From: Oscillospiraceae bacterium
GTDB lineage: Bacteria > Bacillota > Clostridia > Lachnospirales > Lachnospiraceae
Length of the DNA: 64,000 bases
Assembly: GCA_021771715.1 (NCBI GenBank)
Contig: JAETOO010000005.1
Coordinates: 222,029 to 286,028 of the forward strand
Reading direction: 5' to 3'
Positions 15,209 through 22,454 of the stretch are shown here, piece after piece. The translations under genes were made by a program, and so were the position numbers. The notes below the pieces were generated by a model. The model did not search any database, was not told the DNA's origin, and worked only from the letters and a program-made list of their open reading frames with translations. Within the stretch, counting starts at the first letter, position 1. Each line of letters opens with the position of its first letter.

Positions 15209-16832
15209 GTGATAACTCACTTTCTCCGAAATAATAGTTCAGTATCTCCCGGTAGTCTGCGCCGTCCGCCGCCATCTGCGCCGCCCCGCACTGGCTCATG
15301 CCCTTCCCGTGCCCATAGCCGCCGCCGAGAAGCCGGATGAGTTCGTCGTCTGCACTGTCTGAAAGCCAGGCAGAGGGATCCGTTTCCTTGTGTGGAATGT
15401 CGGCCGGGGAGGTCATCATTTCATCCTGGGCGGCATCGTCGGGAGACACGATCGCTTCATTCTGGCCGGCAGTGTCAGAAAACACGCCATTCGTTTCGTT
15501 CTGGGCAGTGGTGTCAGGAGACATATGTTGGCCACTTTGCGAGCCAGATGTCGGCTCTGTGCGCAGAACGAACCAGGCGCTTGGCAGCATGGACAGGGAG
15601 GCGCTTTGACCGTTGTGCAGCGTCAGACCGCTGTCAGTCGGCGCCAGCGCGCGCCGGATCTGATACTCTCCCTCGATCGCCAGGGACGCTCCGCCACCGC
15701 TTGCGGTCAGCTCCTGTGCCTGGCCGTTTGGCAGCCGTTTCGTGACCTGCAGCCGTTCGACGGAATCGCCCGGATAACCGAACTCCGCCTGCAGATGCGC
15801 GAGCAGTGCATCCTTGGAAAGCACTGCCTCCCAGCGGATCCACGGGGATCCGTACTCCGCATCCGCGCGGGGCTCCTCTTCCAGGTAGGAGCGGAATGCC
15901 GCTTCGTCTGCCAGATCCTCCCGCCCGCAGGTGCCGCAGGAGGTCGAGTAGTACAGAACCTCGTCCAGGGGAAGAATCTCGCCTGCCGTGGCTGTGACAG
16001 CACGGGCGGACGCCTCGGAAGCCTTTTGATTATTATATACTTGAAATGCAACGCTGTCATCTAAATCTGCGCGATTATCCGAATTTTTTTCCCGCCGGAT
16101 GCAGTTGGCGGCGTAGGTCCTGGCGCATACGGCCTGCGCCAGCTGTGCCTCCTGCGGGTAATCGGACGGCATCTCGGAGGCCACCACACTGCAGAGGTAG
16201 GCTTCGAGCGGGAGCAGGTTGACCAGAGCGATCCCGTCCGGCTCCCGGTACAAGAGCAGCTGTCCGTCGTACTCAGGAGCCTTCTGCGCCCGCGAAAGCT
16301 CCGGCAGCACGAGTAGATCGTCTCCGTCCGGTGTTATGACGCAGGCTTCGCCCTCGGAGAGCTCCTCGGCAGAAATCTGGAAAGTTCCTTCAGTGCAATA
16401 CTGCAGCCTGCAGGCAGAGGTCTCGGAGCGCGCTCTGCAGAAGTCCGCCGTTTCCTCGCAGCAGTCTGCGGTGGTAAATGCGACCGTAAAGGCACTCTTC
16501 GATGTGACGGTGAGGGACGAATGGCTGCTGGCCTCATAGTTGTCGCCGAGAATCCGGACGCGGATCATTGCGGCACCATCGGAAGCTGTCTGCGCTTCTG
16601 CCCGATCTCTTGCAGCCGTATCTGTCTGCGCTTCTGTTTGCGCTTCTGTTTGCGCGCCGCTCATGGTTTCCTCGGCCTGTCTCAGATAGCGCCAGAGGAG
16701 CCAGAAGATCAGGAGCGTCATGGCAAACACAAGCGCGGCGGCTGCGCCGCAGGTCAGCCGCTGCTTGAACCGCAGGCGTTTGTTCGAGACGTCCTCCTCT
16801 GATCGAATTTCGTTCGATTGGATGTGCTGCAT
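15192..16832 (-). CDS. SpoIID/LytB-domain protein with low-complexity insertions
   Basis: A 546-residue membrane-anchored protein. A basic N-terminus and one membrane segment (about 29-50) precede a TEAQ-rich stalk and a SpoIID domain. Family landmarks are 'LPLEAYLCSVVASEMPSDYP', 'AQAVCARTYA' and the C-terminal 'GGGYGHGKGMSQCGAAQMA'. SpoIID is a lytic transglycosylase used in engulfment during sporulation; LytB-like relatives also occur. Residues about 430-482, between the core and the GHGxGMSQ motif, are a degenerate repeat rich in Asp, Thr, Gln and Pro. This suggests a paralogue with an expanded loop. The start at 16832 follows GGGGGATC. Confidence 0.85.
   Translation of the reverse strand: MQHIQSNEIRSEEDVSNKRLRFKQRLTCGAAAALVFAMTLLIFWLLWRYLRQAEETMSGAQTEAQTEAQTDTAARDRAEAQTASDGAAMIRVRILGDNYEASSHSSLTVTSKSAFTVAFTTADCCEETADFCRARSETSACRLQYCTEGTFQISAEELSEGEACVITPDGDDLLVLPELSRAQKAPEYDGQLLLYREPDGIALVNLLPLEAYLCSVVASEMPSDYPQEAQLAQAVCARTYAANCIRREKNSDNRADLDDSVAFQVYNNQKASEASARAVTATAGEILPLDEVLYYSTSCGTCGREDLADEAAFRSYLEEEPRADAEYGSPWIRWEAVLSKDALLAHLQAEFGYPGDSVERLQVTKRLPNGQAQELTASGGGASLAIEGEYQIRRALAPTDSGLTLHNGQSASLSMLPSAWFVLRTEPTSGSQSGQHMSPDTTAQNETNGVFSDTAGQNEAIVSPDDAAQDEMMTSPADIPHKETDPSAWLSDSADDELIRLLGGGYGHGKGMSQCGAAQMAADGADYREILNYYFGESELSHVEDF
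15385..15545 (-). repeat. Degenerate in-frame repeat inside the SpoIID-like gene
   Basis: About three copies of a roughly 48-bp unit encode peptides such as 'SPDTTAQNETNGVF' and 'SPDDAAQDEMMT'. They are diverged but aligned by the recurring S-P-D-x-x-A-Q-x-E pattern. Confidence 0.6.
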
Positions 16833-16914
16833 GTCGATCCCCCTTGTCCATCTGATGGGTTTTCTGCTTCTCCTTTCTTATTATATTTCGGATGGGCGGG
16901 ATTCATTAAGGAAA

Positions 16915-17355
16915 TTACAGATCGAGCCATTGAATAAATGCTGTTTTATCCGTACTGTTATATCCTGCATTTTTATAGAACTCTAACGTCTTTTGTTCTT
17001 TGGAACCTGTCAGCAGCATCAGCTTGTAGCAATGATTCTGTTCCGCTATGGTTTTTGCATAGTTTAAGCATTCCGTGGCATAGCCATGCCGCCTGTAGTC
17101 TGCATGGGTGACAACGTTTTCTACAAAAGCATACGGACGCACATTTCTGGTTAAATTGGGAATAATTACACAGACACACGAAGAAACAATCGTTCCGTCG
17201 ATTACATTCACAATAAGATGATGATTTTGATCTTCTATAATTTGATTCCATGTGACAGACAAGTGTTCGGATTGTTCCGGAACAGACGTTTCATGAAGAT
17301 GTAAATACAAATTCAGCACTTCCGCTAATTCTTCTTTTTTCACTTCGCGGACCAT
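16915..17355 (-). CDS. GNAT-family N-acetyltransferase
   Basis: A 146-residue single-domain GNAT. 'ENVVTHADYRRHGYATECL' is acetyl-CoA motif A with the R-x-x-G-x-A turn, and 'LEFYKNAGYNSTDK' is the terminal motif. The start at 17355 has GGGAGGTGACCAGAA upstream. The sequence is more AT-rich than the neighbouring SpoIID gene, which suggests later acquisition. The acceptor substrate is unknown. Confidence 0.85.
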   Translation of the reverse strand: MVREVKKEELAEVLNLYLHLHETSVPEQSEHLSVTWNQIIEDQNHHLIVNVIDGTIVSSCVCVIIPNLTRNVRPYAFVENVVTHADYRRHGYATECLNYAKTIAEQNHCYKLMLLTGSKEQKTLEFYKNAGYNSTDKTAFIQWLDL

Positions 17356-17565
17356 TTCTGGTCACCTCCCGCTTTCACAAATTTATTTGTTTTCATCATT
17401 CCCATTTATTTTGGCAAACCAGCAGATAGATGTCAATCGGAGATTCCATTTTTTCTTGATTCCTGCATATACTATTGATGAACTATGTAACATCCGGGTA
17501 TTTGGGTAAGCGGGAACCTTTTTCACTTGAAACTGTTGACATCTCTACGGATTTTGTTATATGGT

Positions 17566-17640
17566 ATTCAGTGATCGTACTGGAGAAACTTGTGAAGCCT
17601 CCAGTCCGGAAGGCTCCTGCGGGAGCCTTTCGTTATTTAA
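17566..17640 (+). ncRNA. Candidate orphan small RNA
   Basis: A plus-strand TTGACA (17536-17541) is followed after 16-18 bases by TATATG/TATGGT. Downstream are two hairpins: ACTGGAG/CTCCAGT (17579-17585 with 17599-17605), then AAGGCTCC/GGAGCCTT (17610-17629) with TTTCGTTATTT. Promoter, structured body and terminator in about 100 bases, with no reading frame, fit a small RNA. No known RNA family was recognised, and the terminator tail is weak. Confidence 0.4.
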
Positions 17641-17718
17641 CCGGGGGATGAAGCATTGTAATGTGCTGCTGTGGATCATGATTCAGGTACTTATAATCGG
17701 GAAGCCTACAGATTAACA

Positions 17719-17769
17719 GCAAAAAGGAGAGACTCTTAGCCTATTCAAAAACTAAGAGCCTCCTCCTTT
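17719..17769 (-). terminator. Terminator of the CD3324/DUF1062 pair
   Basis: Minus strand AAAAGGAG-GAG-GCTCTTAG, a 12-base loop, CTAAGAG-TCT-CTCCTTTTT. It begins directly at the stop codon of the DUF1062 gene. Confidence 0.85.
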
Positions 17770-18066
17770 TCACTTAAATTCAGCATGATTTCTTTTCAAA
17801 AACGCGATATCATTTCCATATTCATAAGCAAGTTCAGAATCATTTTCAAAGAAGCGTTTATACTCATCCGATGTAATTTTTGCAGACTTTTTTCTTTCAT
17901 AAACAGCAAGATTCCATGAATGCTTACATTTTGCGCATCTGTATATGAGCCATACATCAACACGGCTCCCGTTGGCATTCACTCTGAATTTACCTGTATT
18001 TATGAATACTTGCTTTTTCCCGCACCCTCCGCAGCGATGATATACTTTTATGGTATCTATTTGCAT
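17770..18066 (-). CDS. DUF1062-like cysteine-rich protein, short form
   Basis: A 98-residue protein with two CxxC pairs ('RCGGCGKKQVFINTGKFRVN' and 'YRCAKCKHSW') that probably hold a zinc ribbon. 'TGKFRVNANG' is characteristic of DUF1062 proteins, whose function is unknown. Typical members are longer, so this may be a short or C-terminally reduced version. The ATG overlaps the TAG stop of the upstream CD3324-like gene, indicating translational coupling. No strong ribosome site is seen, which fits coupling. Confidence 0.65.
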   Translation of the reverse strand: MQIDTIKVYHRCGGCGKKQVFINTGKFRVNANGSRVDVWLIYRCAKCKHSWNLAVYERKKSAKITSDEYKRFFENDSELAYEYGNDIAFLKRNHAEFK

Positions 18067-18344
18067 CTTTCTGAATCTGCCGCAGAATTACCCGTTCTTG
18101 TGATTCTTTGGATGCTCTTTTGGGATAAGGAATACTCTTCTGCAAGGTCCGCTATGGAAACTCCGCTCCTATGTTTTTGACATATTTCGTCGTTTCTTGA
18201 TTCATAGTATTGCTTCGTTTTGGTCTGGCTGCCCCAATCCTTTTTCTCTCTACATGGAATGTATATGCTTTTCCCACTGACGTATTGCTGAATCGTTTCT
18301 ATCAATTCATGTGGCAGAATCTCCTCTGCCCTGACATAGCTCAT
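18057..18344 (-). CDS. CD3324-family / Mor-like helix-turn-helix protein
   Basis: A 95-residue protein. 'SYVRAEEILPHELIETIQQY' followed by 'GKSIYIPCREKK' is the conserved opening of the CD3324 family of small clostridial proteins. The C-terminal 'SIADLAEEYSLSQKSIQRIT' is a helix-turn-helix of the Mor activator type. It probably binds DNA and regulates a nearby gene, perhaps its coupled DUF1062 partner. The start at 18344 follows GGAGGATTGCA. Confidence 0.75.
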   Translation of the reverse strand: MSYVRAEEILPHELIETIQQYVSGKSIYIPCREKKDWGSQTKTKQYYESRNDEICQKHRSGVSIADLAEEYSLSQKSIQRITRTGNSAADSERCK

Positions 18345-18616
18345 TGCAATCCTCCTGAATGTTTTTCCGGGGATTCATCCGAGCTTAATGATTTTTGTTA
18401 TTTTAAGCTCAGACTACTGAGCGATAACATATCTTCGCCTCATAGATCAGCCACTCCCTTCTGCGTTTCCTTCCATATGACAGCTGCGGTCTCTGCCATA
18501 TGATACCTGTATCGTACGATCTTTGCAACCTCATTTTTGTTTATAAGCAACCTTGTTCTACGCAGACCTCTTGGCTCGTAAAGTCTGCGTGATGGACGGA
18601 TTCTCCCGGATCAGAT
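18345..18616. other. 272-bp gap with a hairpin
   Basis: Lies after the secreted protein gene and before CD3324 on the minus strand. ACGCAGAC/GGTCTGCGT (about 18556-18592) forms a hairpin that could act as a transcript end, although no T tract follows. No gene seen. Confidence 0.5.
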
Positions 18617-19348
18617 TCAGAACTTCAGTATCATTTCCGCTAATGTCAGGATCATCGTTCCAAAGTCTGACGGCTTCAGTGCCGTTCCGTCTGCACCGCC
18701 AAATTTACCTGCAAGGAAGATACTGGTAGGCCCGTCCGCACCGCCAATAATCACATGAGAAGCCGGTTCTTCATCCGTTTCCGCTGATTCATCCACGGCT
18801 ATCCCCTCATCTTCCAACAACTCATCTTCCATTACGTATCCTTCATCTTCAAGATTATACAGAAATTCGTCATCCGATGGCTGCCTGTAGAATTTAAAGT
18901 ATAAAAGGTGATAGTTCTCGTCTCTTACCGCAGACAAGTCAATCCGCAGATGATCGCTGTTCTCTCCCCAGTTCTCAGTGAGATACTGCAGTGCATTGCC
19001 TTCTTCGTATTCGTCCGACAGAGACTGAACTTCCATATCATAAAAGTAGAGCGTTTTCGTTTCATCGTCACAGGTCAGTCCCAGTTCCTCGTATTCCCTG
19101 AACTGTTCGGATGAAATAAGCTGTTCATAATCTACATCCTGATACTGCACGGAAACCGGTTCATCCGTCGCGTCTATGGCGACGATCTTTCCGGCGCCGT
19201 CTCTGATCAGTTTTTCCTCCGGCATATCAAACTCTGATGCTGCCTTTCCCATATTTTCTGTGTCTGTACCACTCGCCGTAGCAGTGAATGATGTTCCCAT
19301 AACCATCACAGTTACAATCGTTCCCATTACAATCGTCTTTCCCGTCAT
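18617..19348 (-). CDS. Secreted protein with C-terminal GGADGPT segment
   Basis: A 243-residue protein. The N-terminus 'MTGKTIVMGTIVTVMVMGTS' followed by 'FTATASG' is a signal peptide. The middle is acidic, rich in Glu, Asp and Tyr, with no family recognised. Near the C-terminus is 'VIIGGADGPTSIFLAGKFGG'; 'IIGGADGPT' is otherwise the hallmark of sodium-pumping decarboxylase beta subunits such as OadB/GcdB, which are large membrane proteins. Here there are no other membrane segments, so annotation as a decarboxylase would be wrong. It is downstream of the sigma/anti-sigma pair, suggesting envelope-stress control. The ATG at 19348 follows GAAAGGAAGG. Confidence 0.65.
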   Translation of the reverse strand: MTGKTIVMGTIVTVMVMGTSFTATASGTDTENMGKAASEFDMPEEKLIRDGAGKIVAIDATDEPVSVQYQDVDYEQLISSEQFREYEELGLTCDDETKTLYFYDMEVQSLSDEYEEGNALQYLTENWGENSDHLRIDLSAVRDENYHLLYFKFYRQPSDDEFLYNLEDEGYVMEDELLEDEGIAVDESAETDEEPASHVIIGGADGPTSIFLAGKFGGADGTALKPSDFGTMILTLAEMILKF

Positions 19349-19394
19349 ATAATCGAACCTTCCTTTCGTCAATAGAAAACTGTTTCAAATCAGA

Positions 19395-20567
19395 TCAATT
19401 TCCTGATTCTTCTTTTATCTGAATCCGAAATGCATCCCCAACCGGCTCCCAGCCATAATGATCTTCTTCTGCATACACCTCGCTGGGTTCAAGACTTTCC
19501 TGCGCATAGCATTCATCATCCAGTTTCTCTGCGGAGTCCGAATCCCACAGGATTTTTCTCTGATAGAGCTGCAAGTCCAGATACGCGCAGTTTTTGTCAG
19601 GCACAGACATCTGAAAACGATCTTCATCAAACACAGCACCGTCTTCATAGTCCCCAAAGAAGCTTGTTTCAAACCGCAGTTCGTTTTCCGAGAGGAATCC
19701 TGCACTCATAAAGCTTACCGGATTGCCAAAGCTGTCCTGTCCCGTCAGCTTCCATTCGTATTCATTCATCCGCTTGTCCTCCCAGGTCACACCGGACGCC
19801 ACGATTCTGGCGCGCAGATCATTCATCACAAGCTCTTTTAAAGTCAGGCTGCAGTCATCCGCTCCCGGAATTGCCATATTCACTTCCTTTTGTACCGTCT
19901 GTGCCTTTAATTGCTCCGCGGTAATGGTAAAATCATAGACAAACTCCGCGATATGCGCAGAATGGTTTTCCTGAAAGACCGGCGCTCGCTCTCCCGCATC
20001 CAGCACAAGATGAACCGCTATTTCACTGTCAGGCAGATCCATATCATCATACTCCTGCGCCAGCACGGTTTCCGTATTTCTTTCATTGTCCGCAGATGCT
20101 TCCAGACCCATCCCTCCTCCGACAGTGCTGCTGATGCTTTGATACCGCTGACCGTTAATCAATGTTTTTTCCTCATTAATCCACAGATAGGGAGATTCCT
20201 TTCGGTTTTCGTAATCCGGCTTTACGGATACGATCAGACTGTAATCGTCCAGAATCACCTCATTGATTGTCAGCGCTATCCCGTTTTTCGTCTGTGTCTG
20301 CTGGATGATTTCCGTATAATCGGACAAATCTTTTGAAAAGCAGAAAATTTCCCCGATTTTCGTGGTAAACTTTTTTGCCGCCGCCTGAACATGGGAGTTG
20401 CCTGCTGCCGCAGCAAAAACCAGAAGGATTGCCGCTGCCTGAACCATTTTCCGTCTGTATAAGCTCAGAATCCTGCTTCTGTCCGCTGTCCAGGGTTTCC
20501 CTGCCTCTGCAATGAGCGTTTCGTCAATCTTTCCAAATGCTTCTGAAAAGTCGAACTCTTTCTTCAA
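19395..20567 (-). CDS. DUF4179 membrane protein, probable anti-sigma factor
   Basis: A 390-residue protein with a cytosolic N-terminus (about 1-45), one membrane segment ('MVQAAAILLVFAAAAG') and a large outer domain of the DUF4179 type, opening 'AAAKKFTTKIGEIFCFSKDL'. Such proteins typically follow an ECF sigma gene and hold the sigma factor at the membrane until a signal arrives. The start is TTG at 20567, overlapping the sigma TGA stop as TTGA, with GGGAGGTG upstream; the longer reading into the sigma gene is a frame artefact. The signal sensed is unknown. Confidence 0.8.
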   Translation of the reverse strand: MKKEFDFSEAFGKIDETLIAEAGKPWTADRSRILSLYRRKMVQAAAILLVFAAAAGNSHVQAAAKKFTTKIGEIFCFSKDLSDYTEIIQQTQTKNGIALTINEVILDDYSLIVSVKPDYENRKESPYLWINEEKTLINGQRYQSISSTVGGGMGLEASADNERNTETVLAQEYDDMDLPDSEIAVHLVLDAGERAPVFQENHSAHIAEFVYDFTITAEQLKAQTVQKEVNMAIPGADDCSLTLKELVMNDLRARIVASGVTWEDKRMNEYEWKLTGQDSFGNPVSFMSAGFLSENELRFETSFFGDYEDGAVFDEDRFQMSVPDKNCAYLDLQLYQRKILWDSDSAEKLDDECYAQESLEPSEVYAEEDHYGWEPVGDAFRIQIKEESGN

Positions 20568-21118
20568 ATCAACACCTCCCGTCGCAGAATACGATATAAT
20601 TTTTTTCGGTTTCGGCATAAATTTGTCTTGATGCATCCCTGTGATACACCGTGCCGTTTGGCAATGTCTTTGATGGAGTCCAGATACCAGTAACGCCTGA
20701 TAAAAATGTCCCTGTCTGCATCCGGCAGCTTTCTTAAAAAGCGCTCTATGGATGTTATTAATTCTTTTTCCGCCATCCGTTCCTCCACCGTATAAGAAAA
20801 ACTCAACGCATCCATCTCGCCGCAGACATCAGCAATATGTCCATCCATGCGTTTTGCCGCCTGTTTTTTTCGGAAACAGTCAATGGCAAGCCCTCTGGTG
20901 ATCCTCCCGACAAATGCGGATAATACAGACGGCCTCTTCGGCGGCATATAGCCCCATGCCGCAAACCAGGTATCGTTTAAGCATTCTTCTGTATCCTCAT
21001 GATTCTGCAAAAGATTCCATGCAATTTTATAACAGTAGCCGGAATACTTATGACTCAATTCCTGTATTGCTGTTTCGTCCCGGTTCCAGAACAGTTCGAT
21101 AATTTCTGTGTCCTCCAC
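20564..21118 (-). CDS. ECF-type RNA polymerase sigma factor
   Basis: A 184-residue sigma-70 family protein of extracytoplasmic-function type. Region 2 includes 'DTEECLNDTWFAAWGYMPP' and 'SAFVGRITRGLAIDCFRKKQ'. Region 4 is 'YWYLDSIKDIAKRHGVSQGCIKTNLCRNRKKLY'-like, with the helix-turn-helix 'IKDIAKRHGVSQGCIKTNL'. The GTG start at 21118 follows AGGAGGGACACA. It is coupled to the DUF4179 gene, which fits a sigma/anti-sigma pair. No obvious autoregulated ECF promoter was identified upstream. Confidence 0.88.
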   Translation of the reverse strand: MEDTEIIELFWNRDETAIQELSHKYSGYCYKIAWNLLQNHEDTEECLNDTWFAAWGYMPPKRPSVLSAFVGRITRGLAIDCFRKKQAAKRMDGHIADVCGEMDALSFSYTVEERMAEKELITSIERFLRKLPDADRDIFIRRYWYLDSIKDIAKRHGVSQGCIKTNLCRNRKKLYRILRREVLI

Positions 21119-21237
21119 TGTGTCCCTCCTTTTTGCTGTACTAGAGCATGATTATTCCTGCAGGATATCATCTTCTCATCCTATAATTCGTAAAAAACAT
21201 ACACAGGTTACAGAAATTATAAATGTAACGCTCGACA

Positions 21238-21266
21238 TTGACAAGACGGCGCAAACAGCTTATGAT
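21238..21266 (+). promoter_or_regulatory. Promoter of the PfkB kinase/guanine deaminase operon
   Basis: TTGACA (21238-21243), a 17-base spacer and TATGAT (21261-21266), 49 bases upstream of the kinase start. It lies in the divergent gap with the sigma gene. Confidence 0.85.
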
Positions 21267-21314
21267 TTTGGTGATTGTTTTGCTATTTTTTGGAGAAAGC
21301 GATGGGGAAATCGT

Positions 21315-22454
21315 ATGAAGAACGTACTTGTGATCGGTTCTACGGTCGTGGATGTGATTATCAATGTGGAGCGACTGCCCAGGACACAGGAGGATGTACA
21401 TGTCCTTGGTCAGCGGATGTCTCTGGGCGGCTGCGCCTACAATGTGTCGGATATGATCCGGCATTTCGGCGTGCCGTACCTTCTCTTCTCTCCGGTGGGC
21501 GCCGGGGCATACGGGGATTTTGTGCGCGCGCAGCTCTCAAAGCGCCGGGTGTCAACGCCCATCCCGGCTGTGGAGCGCGAAAACGGCTGCTGCTACTGCT
21601 TCGTCGAGGCGAACGGGGAGCGCACCTTCATCTCCTACCACGGTGCGGAGTATCTGTTTGAGCGGGAATGGTTCGAGCTGACGGAGCCATCGGAAATCGA
21701 CAGCGTCTATATCTGCGGACTTGAGATCGAGGAGACGACCGGCGTGCACATCGTGGACTATCTCGAAGAACATCCGGAGTACCGGATCTACTTTGCGCCC
21801 GGCCCGCGCATCACAAAGATTGCGCCCGAGCTTCTCGCGCGCCTCTTCAACCTGCATCCGGTTCTGCATTTGAACGAGGAGGAAGTGCTGGCCTATGCGC
21901 GGAACTGTGAGGGGAATTGCGGCGCTGCTGTCGGAACCTGTGAAGCAGACGGTAAAAGTATTGCTGCCGCAGGAATCTGCGAGGCGGATTGCGAAAGCGC
22001 TGCTGTGCCGGAGGACTGCGAGGAAGACTGCAAAAGTGCCGGTGTGTCGGAGTGTGAGGTAGATTGCGGAAGCGCTGCTGTACCGGGAAGCTGGCTGGCT
22101 GCAAAGAGGCTGCGGGCGCTGGAGACGGCGGCGCGGCGGCTGCATGCGCAGACCGGAAACGATGTGATAGTCACGCTCGGGGCGGACGGAACATTTTACC
22201 GGACGGATGCGGGATCAGGCTATGTTCCGGCAGTGCCCGCCGTGCAGATCGACGCGATCGGAGCAGGTGACTCGCACATCGGCGCGGTCATCGCCTGCGA
22301 GAAGCTCGGCTTGTCCCTGCCGGAGGCGATTCGCGCAGCGAACCGTGTCGCCGCAAAGGTGGTCGAGACGGAGGGCGCGCTGCTGCCGGACGAGGCTTTC
22401 GCAGAGTTGAAAACACGAGGGCAATCCCCTCAGAAAGGAAGTGTACTGCATTGA
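21315..22454 (+). CDS. PfkB-family sugar or nucleoside kinase with Cys-rich repeat
   Basis: A 379-residue ribokinase-fold protein. It opens 'MKNVLVIGSTVVDVIINVER', has the di-glycine motif in 'RMSLGGCAYNVSDMIRHFG', and the ATP/catalytic signature 'AVQIDAIGAGDSHIGAVIA', where the usual DTxGAGD is D-A-I-G-A-G-D. Residues about 197-257 are an insertion of repeated 'EADCESAAVPE'-like units containing nine or so cysteines, absent from normal family members. The downstream guanine deaminase overlaps by 4 bases (TTGA). Together with the nearby BMP-type importer, this suggests a nucleoside substrate, but sugar kinase activity is equally possible. Confidence 0.8.
   Translation: MKNVLVIGSTVVDVIINVERLPRTQEDVHVLGQRMSLGGCAYNVSDMIRHFGVPYLLFSPVGAGAYGDFVRAQLSKRRVSTPIPAVERENGCCYCFVEANGERTFISYHGAEYLFEREWFELTEPSEIDSVYICGLEIEETTGVHIVDYLEEHPEYRIYFAPGPRITKIAPELLARLFNLHPVLHLNEEEVLAYARNCEGNCGAAVGTCEADGKSIAAAGICEADCESAAVPEDCEEDCKSAGVSECEVDCGSAAVPGSWLAAKRLRALETAARRLHAQTGNDVIVTLGADGTFYRTDAGSGYVPAVPAVQIDAIGAGDSHIGAVIACEKLGLSLPEAIRAANRVAAKVVETEGALLPDEAFAELKTRGQSPQKGSVLH
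21903..22085 (+). repeat. In-frame Cys/Glu/Ala-rich repeat inside the PfkB kinase gene
   Basis: About four diverged copies of a roughly 45-54-bp unit with the pattern C-E-x-D-C-x-S-A-A-V. The surrounding kinase sequence resumes normally at 'LAAKRLRALETAARRL'. Confidence 0.75.

Larger units (their letters stand above)
17356..17769. other. 414-bp intergenic region
   Basis: No coding frame seen. It holds the candidate small RNA at 17566-17637 on the plus strand and the terminator of the DUF1062 gene at 17719-17769. Confidence 0.6.

Noticed and set aside
18590..18640. Frame reading 'VLNLIRENPSITQ' past the end of the secreted-protein gene
   Set aside because: It resembles a winged-helix regulator fragment, but only about 20 codons are involved and most overlap a real gene end. 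Too little to call a relic.
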